A stretch of DNA of 54,398 nt, taken from contig JAHEKH010000007.1 in assembly GCA_024638445.1 (NCBI GenBank), positions 1-54,398 on the forward strand, given 5' to 3'. The notes below the pieces were generated by a model, which was not told the origin of the DNA, ran no database searches, and saw only the letters and a program-made list of their open reading frames with translations. The translations under genes were made by a program, and so were the position numbers. The stretch comes from Gammaproteobacteria bacterium. Its GTDB lineage: Bacteria > Pseudomonadota > Gammaproteobacteria > Steroidobacterales > JABDKV01. Each line of letters opens with the position of its first letter. Position 1 is the stretch's first letter. Of the stretch, positions 1-8,072 are shown piece after piece.

Positions 1-519
1 GAAAGCGTCACCCTCGCCTATGTTGACCAGAGCCGCGATGCGCTGGATGACAGCAAGACGGTCTGGGAAGAGATTTCCGACGGCCAGGACATGATCCGCG
101 TCGGCAATTTCGAAACGCCCTCGCGCGGCTACGTGGGCCGGTTCAATTTTCGTGGCGGCGACCAGCAGCAGCATATCGGCAACCTGTCGGGCGGCGAACG
201 CAACCGGGTACACCTGGCCAAGCTGCTGCGGGCCGGCGGCAACGTGTTGCTGCTCGACGAGCCGACCAACGACCTGGACGTGGAAACGCTGCGGGCACTG
301 GAAGAAGCGCTGCTGAATTTCCCCGGCTGTGCCGTGGTGATCTCACACGACCGCTGGTTTCTCGACCGGATTGCCACGCATATTCTCGCCTTCGAGGGCG
401 ACAGCGCAGTGACCTGGTTCCAGGGCAACTACGCCGACTACGAGCGCGACCGCAAGCGCCGGCTGGGCAAGGACGCGGAGCAGCCGCACCGCATCCGCTA
501 CAAGCGGCTGGCCAGCTAA
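1..519 (+). CDS. ettA: Energy-dependent translational throttle protein EttA, C-terminal part (5' truncated by window edge)
   Basis: This is the last 172 codons of an ABC-F ATPase; the reading frame is open to base 1, so the gene begins outside the window. The visible part is the second nucleotide-binding domain: the ABC signature LSGGE, Walker [12 protein letters not shown] and the switch-histidine segment [10 protein letters not shown] appear in order. The EttA-type segments [11 protein letters not shown] and VWEEISDG, and the C-terminal IRYKRLA tail, match EttA rather than Uup or YheS. Family knowledge: EttA binds the ribosomal E site and gates entry into elongation according to the ATP/ADP ratio. 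It acts in the cytoplasm as a soluble protein. It ends 14 bp from the convergent fpr stop codon, and nothing in that gap looks like a terminator. Identity as EttA is firm; the N-terminal domain cannot be assessed. Confidence 0.93.
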   Translation, partial: ESVTLAYVDQSRDALDDSKTVWEEISDGQDMIRVGNFETPSRGYVGRFNFRGGDQQQHIGNLSGGERNRVHLAKLLRAGGNVLLLDEPTNDLDVETLRALEEALLNFPGCAVVISHDRWFLDRIATHILAFEGDSAVTWFQGNYADYERDRKRRLGKDAEQPHRIRYKRLAS

Positions 520-533
520 CAGGCCGGGTCGGT

Positions 534-1265
534 TCAGCTGCGCGCGGGCAGGTATTTCTCGCGGCGGAGTTGCCTGGTCGGAAATTCGCGGGCCTTCAGC
601 ATCTCCATGGCCTCGTCGATCATGTTCGGGTTACCGCACAGGTAGACGATGTCGTTGGCCGGCTGTGGATCGAGTGCCGCCACATGCAGCTGGACGTAGC
701 CGTTTTTTTCCCACGGGTGTGCATCGTCCGGCATTTCGCGGCTGTAGCACGCATGAAAATTGGCGCCTTCCCGGGTGCTGCAGAATTCCTCGAAATCACG
801 GGCGAACAGGGCTTCCTCGCGACGCCAGATGCCGAGCAGGATCTCCACGGTGAACCCCTCGTCCAGCCGTTGCTCGATCAACGGCAGCATCGCCCGGTAG
901 GGCGTCACACCGGTGCCTGTCGCCGCCATGATGTAGCGGCACGGCTCGTCATCACGGAGAACAAAGCGGCCATAGGGGCCGCTGGCGTCAACGACGTCAC
1001 CCACCTCGAGACCGAACAACAGCTTCGTGGCACGGCCGTCCTTGACGGGAGATACGGCAACCGCGATGTCGTCCGAACCCGGCGGGTTGGCGATACTGTA
1101 GCTGCGATGCACAGGCTGACCATCGGCCTCGAAGTGGATGTTGATGAATTGCCCGGCGATGAATTCGAACGGCTCGCCGTCGTCACGCCGAAAAGAGAGG
1201 CAGACAATTGTCGGCGTAATCATTTCGATGCCGGTTACCCGTAACGGAAAAGTCTTCCAGGCCAC
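534..1265 (-). CDS. fpr: Ferredoxin--NADP reductase
   Basis: A 243-residue flavoprotein of the plant-type FNR superfamily, which moves electrons between NADPH and ferredoxin or flavodoxin. The FAD-binding RSYSIAN motif lies at about residues 54-60, the NADP-binding ATGTGVTPYR segment at about 115-124, and CGNPNMIDE near the C terminus. The length fits the bacterial Fpr subclass (about 250 residues). Translation starts at GTG, one base after the hutG stop codon, with a GGAGCG stretch inside the hutG end as a possible ribosome binding site, so it is probably co-transcribed as the last gene of hutF-hutG-fpr. Why a ferredoxin reductase sits behind histidine catabolism genes is not evident; a redox link is not required by the pathway. 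A 7Fe ferredoxin (fdxA) lies about 50 kb away in this window and could be a partner (inference). Confidence 0.9.
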   Translation of the reverse strand: MAWKTFPLRVTGIEMITPTIVCLSFRRDDGEPFEFIAGQFINIHFEADGQPVHRSYSIANPPGSDDIAVAVSPVKDGRATKLLFGLEVGDVVDASGPYGRFVLRDDEPCRYIMAATGTGVTPYRAMLPLIEQRLDEGFTVEILLGIWRREEALFARDFEEFCSTREGANFHACYSREMPDDAHPWEKNGYVQLHVAALDPQPANDIVYLCGNPNMIDEAMEMLKAREFPTRQLRREKYLPARS

Positions 1266-1266
1266 G

Positions 1267-2061
1267 TCAGTTACGCTCCAGCTCGACCAGCAACCGGCTG
1301 AACAGGCTGACCAGGTTTTGTTTCATCGTATTCCAGGACTCTTCCACGCGATCCTCCGCATCGTCTTCGTTCATGTACAGGCGCTGGCACATCTCGATCT
1401 GGAGCGCATCGACCCCCGGCCTTCCGCCATAGTGACGGGTGATATAGCCGCCCTTGTAGGGGTCGTTGAGCCTTACATCCAGCCCGGCAGAACGGAATTC
1501 CTCCGCCGCCAGCCCGGTCAGCCACGACTCGCAGCTCGTGCCATCCGCATCGCCCAGGTAAATATCCCCTTCCAGCGCCGCATGCAGGCGGTTGGCCCGC
1601 GAGGCGACGCTATGCGCATCGATCAGCACCACCCGTCCGTGTTCCGCAAGGACCCCGTCAAGCAGCTGCCCCAATCGTTCGTGGTATGGCGCGTGACAGG
1701 CAATCCGCAGCGCTTCGATGGCCTGCGGACCGGGAGGTTCCCTGAAGATCGGCTCGCCGTCAAAGGTTTCCAGCGGCACCAGGCTGGTTTCAAAGCGGCC
1801 CGGGTACAGCGGCCCACCGTCAGGCGGACGGTTCAAATCTATGACCAGGCGGCTGAACCGGGCGTGAATCATGGTGATTCCAAGTGCCGGCAGGAAATCG
1901 TAGAGGCGGTGCAGGTGCCAGTCGGTCATGGGCAGGCTGCGCATGCGGCTGCTGGCAAATCGCGCGGCAACTTCGTCGGTCAGCGCTACCCCGGTGTGCG
2001 GAATACTCACCACCACGGGTCGCGCCGGTCCGTCCGGAGCGAGTTCGACCCATGGCTTCAT
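1267..2061 (-). CDS. hutG: N-formylglutamate deformylase (HutG)
   Basis: Catalyses the last step of the five-step histidine route, hydrolysing N-formylglutamate to glutamate and formate. Family segments include VSIPHTGVAL near the N terminus, DLNRPPDG and VLIDAHS, with His and Asp residues expected to hold the catalytic metal. The ORF track begins at a GTG at 2073, but the ATG at 2061 overlaps the hutF stop as ATGA, the usual translational-coupling arrangement, giving 264 residues; I prefer that start. Presence of HutG next to HutF shows the organism uses the formimidoylglutamate-deiminase branch rather than the formamide-releasing HutG/arginase-type branch. Cytoplasmic. No regulator gene (hutC type) is visible nearby. 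Confidence 0.9.
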   Translation of the reverse strand: MKPWVELAPDGPARPVVVSIPHTGVALTDEVAARFASSRMRSLPMTDWHLHRLYDFLPALGITMIHARFSRLVIDLNRPPDGGPLYPGRFETSLVPLETFDGEPIFREPPGPQAIEALRIACHAPYHERLGQLLDGVLAEHGRVVLIDAHSVASRANRLHAALEGDIYLGDADGTSCESWLTGLAAEEFRSAGLDVRLNDPYKGGYITRHYGGRPGVDALQIEMCQRLYMNEDDAEDRVEESWNTMKQNLVSLFSRLLVELERN

Positions 2062-3362
2062 GCCTGGGTGCACAGGCGATTGACGGTCGTGGCAAACGCT
2101 GTTTCACCGGCTGCTTCGATCGCCTGCCCACCAACGTAAACGGCAGCGATATTGTGGCGGTCGCCACCGGTCACCAGCGCATCCAGCGCCCGGTGCGGCT
2201 CGAGCCCGGTCAGCGGCGGCTCATCGTTGAGTACGACGAAATCGGCCCAGGTTCCCGGCTCGATCCGCCCGGCGTTCAGCGCCAGCACCCCCGCACCCGC
2301 CCTGGCAGCGTGCGCCCACAACAGCGCGCCCAGCCCGTCTTTGCCGGCCAGCACCGCGCGCCGCTCCCGAACCAGCCGCTGGGCATACTCCATCAGTCGA
2401 AGTTCCTCGATCGCGTCGATTCGCGCATTGCAGTCTGTCCCTATCGCTATCCGCCCGCCGGCGGCCATGAACTCCTTGGCCGGAAACAGCCCGTCACCGA
2501 GATTGGCTTCGGTCAGCGGACAAAGAATCGTATTGACGCCGGCGGCCAGCATCAGGCGCAGGTCGTGGTCGGTGACATGGGTGGCATGAACGAAAGACCA
2601 CAGGGGATCCAGTTCGCAGGTCTCCGCGATCAGCGCCGCCGGGGTGAAACCCGTTGCCTGGCCGGTCGCCTCGACCTCGGCACGCTGTTCAGCCACGTGC
2701 ATGTGCACGACTGCATTTTCACCAATGACTTCACGGGCAGCCGCAACCAGGTCCGGCAGGACGGCAGGGTCGACCGCGCGCACGGAATGAGGCGCAATGC
2801 CGGCAACCGTGTCGCCCAGCCGCGCCAGCAGTCCGGCAAACTCGTCGACCGAGGCGTGCACGAAACGCTGTTGCGCCTCGCTGGCGGGCTGACCGAAGCC
2901 GCCGCGCTCGTAGTAGACCGGCAACAGCGCCAGCCGAATCCCGGCATCCCGGGCCGCGCCGATGACCGCTTCGGCCATCGCGGTACTGTGCGATCCGTCC
3001 GGCTCGTGATGCAGGTAGTGAAACTCCGCAACGGTCGTGAACCCGGCCGCGAGCATCTCGCCAAAGGCCTGGCGGGCGATGACGTACTGGTCGTCCGGTG
3101 TGATTTTCCGGGCAATTCGGTACATCAGCTCCCGCCAGCCCCAGAAACTGCGCTCACCGACGGCAGCCTCGGCAAAACCGCACATCACCCGCTGAAAACA
3201 GTGGCTGTGGGCGTTGACCATGCCCGGCAGGGCGATGGCGCCGTCCCACGGGCCAGCGTCGGTCTCTTCCACCGCGGTTATCAGCCCTTTATCATCCACG
3301 TGCACCGCCATTGGCCGGAAGCCGTCCGGTGACAGTGCCTGCTTGAACCGCAAAGTCTTCAT
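2058..3362 (-). CDS. hutF: Formimidoylglutamate deiminase (HutF)
   Basis: Amidohydrolase-superfamily enzyme of 434 residues converting N-formimidoyl-L-glutamate to N-formyl-L-glutamate and ammonia. Metal and catalytic motifs are visible: AHSHCFQR at about 51-58, HMHVAEQ at about 220-226, the FVHATHV segment near 258, and IGTDCNARID at about 307-316. It feeds HutG directly, and the two genes overlap by 4 bp. The ATG start lies only 12 bp from the divergent hutI start, and the bases just upstream (actaactcccg) hold no good Shine-Dalgarno sequence, so initiation may be weak or leaderless. Any hutF promoter must lie inside the hutI coding sequence. Function is confident from motifs and from the complete pathway around it. 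Confidence 0.92.
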   Translation of the reverse strand: MKTLRFKQALSPDGFRPMAVHVDDKGLITAVEETDAGPWDGAIALPGMVNAHSHCFQRVMCGFAEAAVGERSFWGWRELMYRIARKITPDDQYVIARQAFGEMLAAGFTTVAEFHYLHHEPDGSHSTAMAEAVIGAARDAGIRLALLPVYYERGGFGQPASEAQQRFVHASVDEFAGLLARLGDTVAGIAPHSVRAVDPAVLPDLVAAAREVIGENAVVHMHVAEQRAEVEATGQATGFTPAALIAETCELDPLWSFVHATHVTDHDLRLMLAAGVNTILCPLTEANLGDGLFPAKEFMAAGGRIAIGTDCNARIDAIEELRLMEYAQRLVRERRAVLAGKDGLGALLWAHAARAGAGVLALNAGRIEPGTWADFVVLNDEPPLTGLEPHRALDALVTGGDRHNIAAVYVGGQAIEAAGETAFATTVNRLCTQA

Positions 3363-3374
3363 CGGGAGTTAGTC

Positions 3375-4553
3375 GTGCACGACCTGATCGTGGAAAACGC
3401 CAGATTGTACCCGATGGACGGTCACACCCGGCCGGTCAATGAGACCTCTTTTGCCGTCGATGACGGAAAGATCAGCGCCATTCCCGCCAGCGGTTCAGCC
3501 CGTGAGACCTTCGACGCGCGTGGCCGCATCGTGATGCCGGGCCTGATCGATTGTCACACCCACGCCCTGTATGCCGGCGACCGGATGCAGGAACACCGGC
3601 GCCGGCTCGAAGGCGCTACCTATGCGGAGATTGCACGCGAAGGTGGCGGTATCTCTTCAACGGTTCGCGCCGTTCGGGCTGCTTCCGAAGACGACCTCAT
3701 CGCCCAGACCTTGCCTCGGATCTCAGCCCTTGCCCGCGAAGGGGTTACTACTATCGAGATAAAGAGCGGTTACGGGCTGGCCACCGAACACGAGCTGAAA
3801 ATGCTTCGCAGCATTAACCGGCTCGGCGCGCAGGTCGCGCAGCGCATCGTGCCGACGTTCCTCGGCGCTCACACTGTTCCGGCTGGCACTACGGCCAAAA
3901 TCTACGTCGATGAACTGGTCAACGAAATGCTGCCGGCGGTGGTCAGCGAACAACTCAGCGATACCTGCGACATCTATATCGAGTCGATTGCTTTTGACGG
4001 CAGCAACGCGCGGCGGGTGCTGCAAAAAGCGAAGGAACTGGGGATGCATTGCCGGGCACACACCGAGCAGCTATCGCATGCAGGCGGCACCCGGCTTGCC
4101 GCTGAAGCGGGCGCCCTGTCCTGCGACCACCTCGAATTTGCCGAAGACGAAGACATCGAGGCGATGGGGTCAGCCGGTTCAGTGGCGGTCGTACTTCCGG
4201 GTGCTTACTACTTTCTGCGCGAGATACACCGGCCGCCGATGGCCTCGTTGCGCCGGCACGGTGTACCCGTTGCGGTAGCCTCTGACCTCAATCCCGGCAC
4301 GTCACCGATCGCCAGCCTGCTGACCGCGCTGCACATGGCGACCATCTTTTTTAATCTCAGCGCCGACGAAGCCTTGCTCGGTGTCACCGCGAATGCCGCC
4401 CGGGCGCTGGGCCGGCAGGCGGAGCTGGGAACGCTTGCTCGCGGCAAGAAGGCCGACTTCGGTGTGTGGGATATCCCGGCACCGGAGTTTCTCGTCTATC
4501 GTCTGGGCGGAATCACCCCTGACGCCGTCTTTATCGGGGGTAGAAAGCTATGA
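3375..4553 (+). CDS. hutI: Imidazolonepropionase (HutI)
   Basis: Third enzyme of histidine degradation, hydrolysing 4-imidazolone-5-propionate to N-formimidoylglutamate. It is a 392-residue zinc amidohydrolase. GLIDCHTHALYAGDR at about 56-70 carries the metal-binding HxH; EIKSGYGL, the RAHTEQLSH segment (about 225-235) and ASDLNPGTSP (near 300) are typical HutI blocks. Translation starts at GTG 3375, preceded by cGGGAGttagtc, a good ribosome binding site at the right spacing. The end overlaps hutH as ATGA, so hutI and hutH are translationally coupled. Its promoter must lie within the 5' part of hutF on the opposite strand. Confidence 0.95.
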   Translation: MHDLIVENARLYPMDGHTRPVNETSFAVDDGKISAIPASGSARETFDARGRIVMPGLIDCHTHALYAGDRMQEHRRRLEGATYAEIAREGGGISSTVRAVRAASEDDLIAQTLPRISALAREGVTTIEIKSGYGLATEHELKMLRSINRLGAQVAQRIVPTFLGAHTVPAGTTAKIYVDELVNEMLPAVVSEQLSDTCDIYIESIAFDGSNARRVLQKAKELGMHCRAHTEQLSHAGGTRLAAEAGALSCDHLEFAEDEDIEAMGSAGSVAVVLPGAYYFLREIHRPPMASLRRHGVPVAVASDLNPGTSPIASLLTALHMATIFFNLSADEALLGVTANAARALGRQAELGTLARGKKADFGVWDIPAPEFLVYRLGGITPDAVFIGGRKL

Positions 4554-6082
4554 GCAAACCGGAAATGCTGCTCGACGGCGCCAGCCTGCGCCTGGCCGAC
4601 CTGCGGGATCCGTCCGGATTGAAACCCGGACTGGCGCCTGCGGCACGCAACGCCATGGAGCAATCCGTCTCTGCCCTGCAGCAGATGGTCGCTGACGACC
4701 GGATCTGTTACGGCGTGAATACCGGTTTCGGCGCCTTCGCTAACCGCAGGATCGACACGAAATCGATCGGGCAACTGCAGTACAACCTGGTGCGCAGCCA
4801 CGCCTGCGGCGTGGGTGAGCCGCTGCGGGCCGATACCGTGCGCAGGGCCATGCTGCTCAAGGCCAACAGCCTGGCGGCCGCCTGCTCGGGCGCACGCCCG
4901 CTGCTGGTCGAGGTACTGCTGGAACTGATCGACAAGGACGTAACACCCATCATTCCCTCGCGTGGCTCGGTTGCCGCATCCGGCGACCTGGCGCCTCTCG
5001 CGCATCTCGCGCTGGCGCTGATTGGCGAGGGCGAGGCCATGCAGGCCGGAAAACGTCTTGAAGGTCCGGCCGTGATGGCCGCGATAGGCCGCGAACCCGT
5101 GCGCCTCGGCCCCAAAGAGGGCCTGGCCATGATCAACGGCACCCAGGTCACTACCGCGCTCACCTATGAAGGGCTGCTGCGGGCGGAAAGGCTGCTCAAG
5201 GCATCGATCGCGATAGGGGCGTTATCGGTCGATGCCCTGGCCGGCAGCTTTACGCCATTCGACGAACGCATCCACACGGTCAGCCGCCTCGACGGCCAGC
5301 AGCGGGTCGCGGCGGAATTCCGGCGCTGGCTCGACCACAGCGAAATCAACTCATCCCACGTCGACTGCGACCGGGTGCAGGATCCCTACAGCCTGCGCTG
5401 CATGCCGCAGGTCGCCGGCGCCGCCTGGGACACCTTGCGTCACGCCGCCAGCGTGCTGGAACGCCAGGTCAACGGTGTCACCGACAACCCGCTCATCTTC
5501 GGCACCGAGGCGTTGTCGGGCGGAAATTTCCACGCCGAACCGCTGGGCTTTCTCTGTGACTTCATGGCCATTGCGGTCGCGGAGATCGGCAGCGTGTCGG
5601 AACGGCGCACCGACCTGCTGGAACGGCGTCTCAATCCGAATCTGAACATGTTCCTGACCAGCGAACCCGGCCTCGAGTCCGGCTACATGATTGCCCACGT
5701 CACCGCGACTGCGCTGGCCTCGGAAAACAAGACGCTGGCGCATCCCGCCTCGGTCGACAGCATGCCGACCTCCGCCGGTCAGGAGGATCACGTCAGCATG
5801 GCGACGTGGGCCGGCCTCAAGCTCGAAAGGATCTGCAGCAACGTCGCGTCTATCCTGGCGATCGAACTGATTGCCTCGGCACACGCCATAGACAAGCAGC
5901 GCCCGTTGAAAACCACGGCCCGACTGGAGCAGCTGCATGCCTGGCTGCGCCGGGATGTGGCTTTCGATCCTGGCGATCACCGCCACGACCTGGAAATCGC
6001 CCGGGTGACCGATGCGCTGGAGCGCGGCGAACTCGACACGTTGTTCCCCGCCGGTGGCACGTGCGACGTTATCCTGGGCTAA
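4550..6082 (+). CDS. hutH: Histidine ammonia-lyase (HutH)
   Basis: Deaminates L-histidine to trans-urocanate and ammonia, the committed step of the pathway. It is 510 residues, the usual length for bacterial histidase. The triad Ala-Ser-Gly that cyclises to the MIO prosthetic group is at about residues 143-145 (VAASGDLAPLAHL), and YGVNTGFGAFAN and the SHVDC/DPYSLRC blocks are also present. It starts in the 4-bp ATGA overlap with hutI. Unlike many proteobacterial clusters the next gene is not hutU: two unrelated-looking genes intervene. After the stop there is a short palindromic region (gtggcgagtcgccac, 6110-6124) but no U-rich terminator, so read-through to the LysM gene is possible. Confidence 0.97.
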   Translation: MSKPEMLLDGASLRLADLRDPSGLKPGLAPAARNAMEQSVSALQQMVADDRICYGVNTGFGAFANRRIDTKSIGQLQYNLVRSHACGVGEPLRADTVRRAMLLKANSLAAACSGARPLLVEVLLELIDKDVTPIIPSRGSVAASGDLAPLAHLALALIGEGEAMQAGKRLEGPAVMAAIGREPVRLGPKEGLAMINGTQVTTALTYEGLLRAERLLKASIAIGALSVDALAGSFTPFDERIHTVSRLDGQQRVAAEFRRWLDHSEINSSHVDCDRVQDPYSLRCMPQVAGAAWDTLRHAASVLERQVNGVTDNPLIFGTEALSGGNFHAEPLGFLCDFMAIAVAEIGSVSERRTDLLERRLNPNLNMFLTSEPGLESGYMIAHVTATALASENKTLAHPASVDSMPTSAGQEDHVSMATWAGLKLERICSNVASILAIELIASAHAIDKQRPLKTTARLEQLHAWLRRDVAFDPGDHRHDLEIARVTDALERGELDTLFPAGGTCDVILG

Positions 6083-6109
6083 GGTTTTGTAAAACTTTGC
6101 GCGTCGGGC

Positions 6110-6124
6110 GTGGCGAGTCGCCAC
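6110..6124. repeat. Short palindrome between hutH and the LysM/FecR gene
   Basis: GTGGCGAGTCGCCAC is a perfect 7-bp inverted repeat about one central base. As RNA it would form a 5-bp stem with a 5-base loop. It lacks a following U tract and so is a poor terminator; it could be a protein-binding site or chance. Confidence 0.25.
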
Positions 6125-6146
6125 AACGTGTTACCTTCGCCCGGCT

Positions 6147-7118
6147 GTGAAATCTCTCTTTCCACTTTTCGTGCTGGCCCTGGCGCTGGCCGCTACGACG
6201 GCGACCGGTCAGCCTGAGCCGGAAGTTATCGAGGTCGCCCCGGGCGACACCCTCTTTGGCCTGGTGCGATTGCACTACCCGGACGAACCGGGCCGCTGGT
6301 CGATGCTGGAAAACGAGATCTACAAGAATAACCCGGGCGCTTTTTCCGGTGACAGCAAAGCCAACCTGCAGGTCGGTGCGATGCTCCGGCTGCCGCCCCG
6401 TACCCGGCCGGCCGCGCCGGAGCCTGAACCAGAGCCGGCGACCCCACCCAAACAGCCACTGGAGCGCATCGGCAACGTCGCGGAAATCAGCGGCACGCCG
6501 CTCGCCATCGACGTCAACAACGAACAGCGCGACCTGCAGCTGGGCAGCGAGATCTATCGTGGCGACGCCATTCTCACCGAGAACGGCAGCGAGACCCGCC
6601 TGGAAATGAACGATGGCGCGCAGATCCACCTGCGGGCCGGCAGCCGGATGCTGATCGAGGACCATCGCTACGTCGAGGCGGCGCCCGCCAACAGCCGCAG
6701 CATCTTCACGCTACTCAAGGGCGGTTTCCGCGCCATAACCGGGCTGATTGGCCGCGACAATCCTTCGTCGGTCAGGATCAATACGGCGGTCGCCACGCTG
6801 GGTATACGCGGCACTGACTTCGGCGTGCGAATCTGCGGTGCCGATGACTGCGTGCTGCCCGACACCGGCCCGTTCGAACCCGGCAACTACTCCGGTGTGC
6901 TCGACGGTGAGATCACTATCAGCAATGCCGCCGGTGTGGTACCCGTCGCTACCGGGGAATTCATGCGCACCAGTTCACCGGATGCTGCACCGGTGCCGGC
7001 ACCGGAAGCCGCGCGACTGGTTTTTTCCGACGAGGAACTGGCTTTGCTGCAACCGGCACCGGAAGAAAAACCCATGAATTTTTTCCAGTGGTTGCGCCAG
7101 CGGCTGTTCGGCGACTGA
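6147..7118 (+). CDS. Secreted LysM and FecR domain protein
   Basis: A 323-residue exported protein. Residues 1-21 form a signal peptide (positively charged start, Leu/Ala-rich core, ending ATTATG). A LysM-like peptidoglycan-binding domain spans about 27-83 (VAPGDTLFGLV, NNPGAF). A Pro/Glu-rich linker follows at about 88-103, and then a FecR domain at about 115-270, recognisable from GDAILTENGSETRLEMNDG and the NTAVATLGIRGTDFGV block. The tail ends with an amphipathic FFQWLRQRLFGD. LysM plus FecR proteins are known as periplasmic or cell-wall-associated proteins of unknown role; unlike the classical FecR there is no inner-membrane anchor and no adjacent FecI sigma factor. It starts at GTG 64 bp after hutH without a clear ribosome binding site. 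Its role inside the hut region is unknown. Confidence 0.75.
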   Translation: MKSLFPLFVLALALAATTATGQPEPEVIEVAPGDTLFGLVRLHYPDEPGRWSMLENEIYKNNPGAFSGDSKANLQVGAMLRLPPRTRPAAPEPEPEPATPPKQPLERIGNVAEISGTPLAIDVNNEQRDLQLGSEIYRGDAILTENGSETRLEMNDGAQIHLRAGSRMLIEDHRYVEAAPANSRSIFTLLKGGFRAITGLIGRDNPSSVRINTAVATLGIRGTDFGVRICGADDCVLPDTGPFEPGNYSGVLDGEITISNAAGVVPVATGEFMRTSSPDAAPVPAPEAARLVFSDEELALLQPAPEEKPMNFFQWLRQRLFGD

Positions 7119-7234
7119 CAACGCTCATCGCTGTTAAAGGTGGGAGTTTCTTCCCAAGCCCTGCATCTCTTAGCAAATCGATGCGTGTTGTGGTCTTATG
7201 TCGCACCGTGATCGAGCTTATGTCAGGCAGTAGT

Positions 7235-7263
7235 TTGACGAGGGAATTCAATTGCCTAAGAAT
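7235..7263 (+). promoter_or_regulatory. Candidate sigma-70 promoter in the AT-richer gap before the DUF4145-type gene
   Basis: The 177-bp gap 7119-7295 is noticeably AT-richer than its surroundings. TTGACG (7235-7240) and AAGAAT (7258-7263) are separated by 17 bp, matching 5 of 6 and 4 of 6 consensus bases. It would place a start site about 25 bases before the ATG at 7296. Pattern match only. Confidence 0.35.
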
Positions 7264-7295
7264 CGTCCTTAGCCCCGAATAATGGAAAAGAATAA

Positions 7296-7985
7296 ATGTC
7301 CGTATTCGTAAGGATGGGGGGCCGTCTCGAGCACATCCTGAATCTCGAGATCGCGCTCGACTGCCCACATTGCAACGTTCACTCGCACCTGAGTGCCGTC
7401 TCGGTACCACGTTACGAGTATCTCGCGCGATTCAAACCCGAGCGCACCGGCATCGTGTTCCGCTGCGATTCCTGCAACGAAGCCGTGTTCCTGCGTTTCC
7501 AGGTCGTTCACTATGCGGCGGACCACGCCGAGCTCGATAACCTCTACGAAGAGGTGGAACGGGCGGGCGAACGGTTCGAGATCAACGGCAATGGCGGCAA
7601 GGTGGAATCGTTGTTCAACGAGGCGCTGACCTGTTATGCCATAGGTTGTCTCGACGCTTTTGCCTCGATGTGCCGGCGCACAGCGCAGGCGGTCTTCGAC
7701 GACCTCGGCGAGAGCGGAAAACTCAATGTCTTTGACGAGTTCAATGACGCCGCGCGCCTGGCCGGCATCGACGACGAAACGCTGTCGTTGATGCGAAAAG
7801 TGGTCTTCGACAGCGACAGCGAAGGCCGCTCCAATATTCCGGATCTCGACGCCGAAAATGCCGGCGTGCTGCTGGAAATGATGAAAGACCTGTTGTACCA
7901 GGTCTACATCCGCCGGGGCCGGCTGCGGCGGGCGCTGCAGGAACGGACGCACCGCCTGGAAGATCCCGGCTCCCAGTCGGCCTGA
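7296..7985 (+). CDS. Zinc-ribbon DUF4145-type protein of unknown function
   Basis: A 229-residue soluble protein. Two CxxC pairs, CPHC (about 23-26) and CDSC (about 57-60), form a likely zinc ribbon. The remainder is largely helical and acidic, with the segment around EALTCYAIGCLDAFASMCRRTAQAV resembling DUF4145-family proteins, in which short helices follow an N-terminal zinc ribbon. The function of that family is not established; some members accompany restriction or nucleic-acid-related genes, which is not the case here. The start at ATG 7296 has the purine stretch ggaaaag upstream. It lies between the LysM/FecR gene and hutU, with its own candidate promoter and 87 bp before the hutU ATG, so it may be an independent unit rather than part of the hut operon. 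Confidence 0.65.
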   Translation: MSVFVRMGGRLEHILNLEIALDCPHCNVHSHLSAVSVPRYEYLARFKPERTGIVFRCDSCNEAVFLRFQVVHYAADHAELDNLYEEVERAGERFEINGNGGKVESLFNEALTCYAIGCLDAFASMCRRTAQAVFDDLGESGKLNVFDEFNDAARLAGIDDETLSLMRKVVFDSDSEGRSNIPDLDAENAGVLLEMMKDLLYQVYIRRGRLRRALQERTHRLEDPGSQSA

Positions 7986-8072
7986 TCCGACGCCGCGCCA
8001 GCGGCACTATCCTGTCTCGCCCCGTCGCGGCGATTTGGCTAAGCTTTGTCTACTCAAGACGGAGAGAAACGT

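Noticed and set aside
1884-3332. 482-residue plus-strand ORF over hutG/hutF
   Set aside because: Shadow of the hut genes; no recognisable motif.
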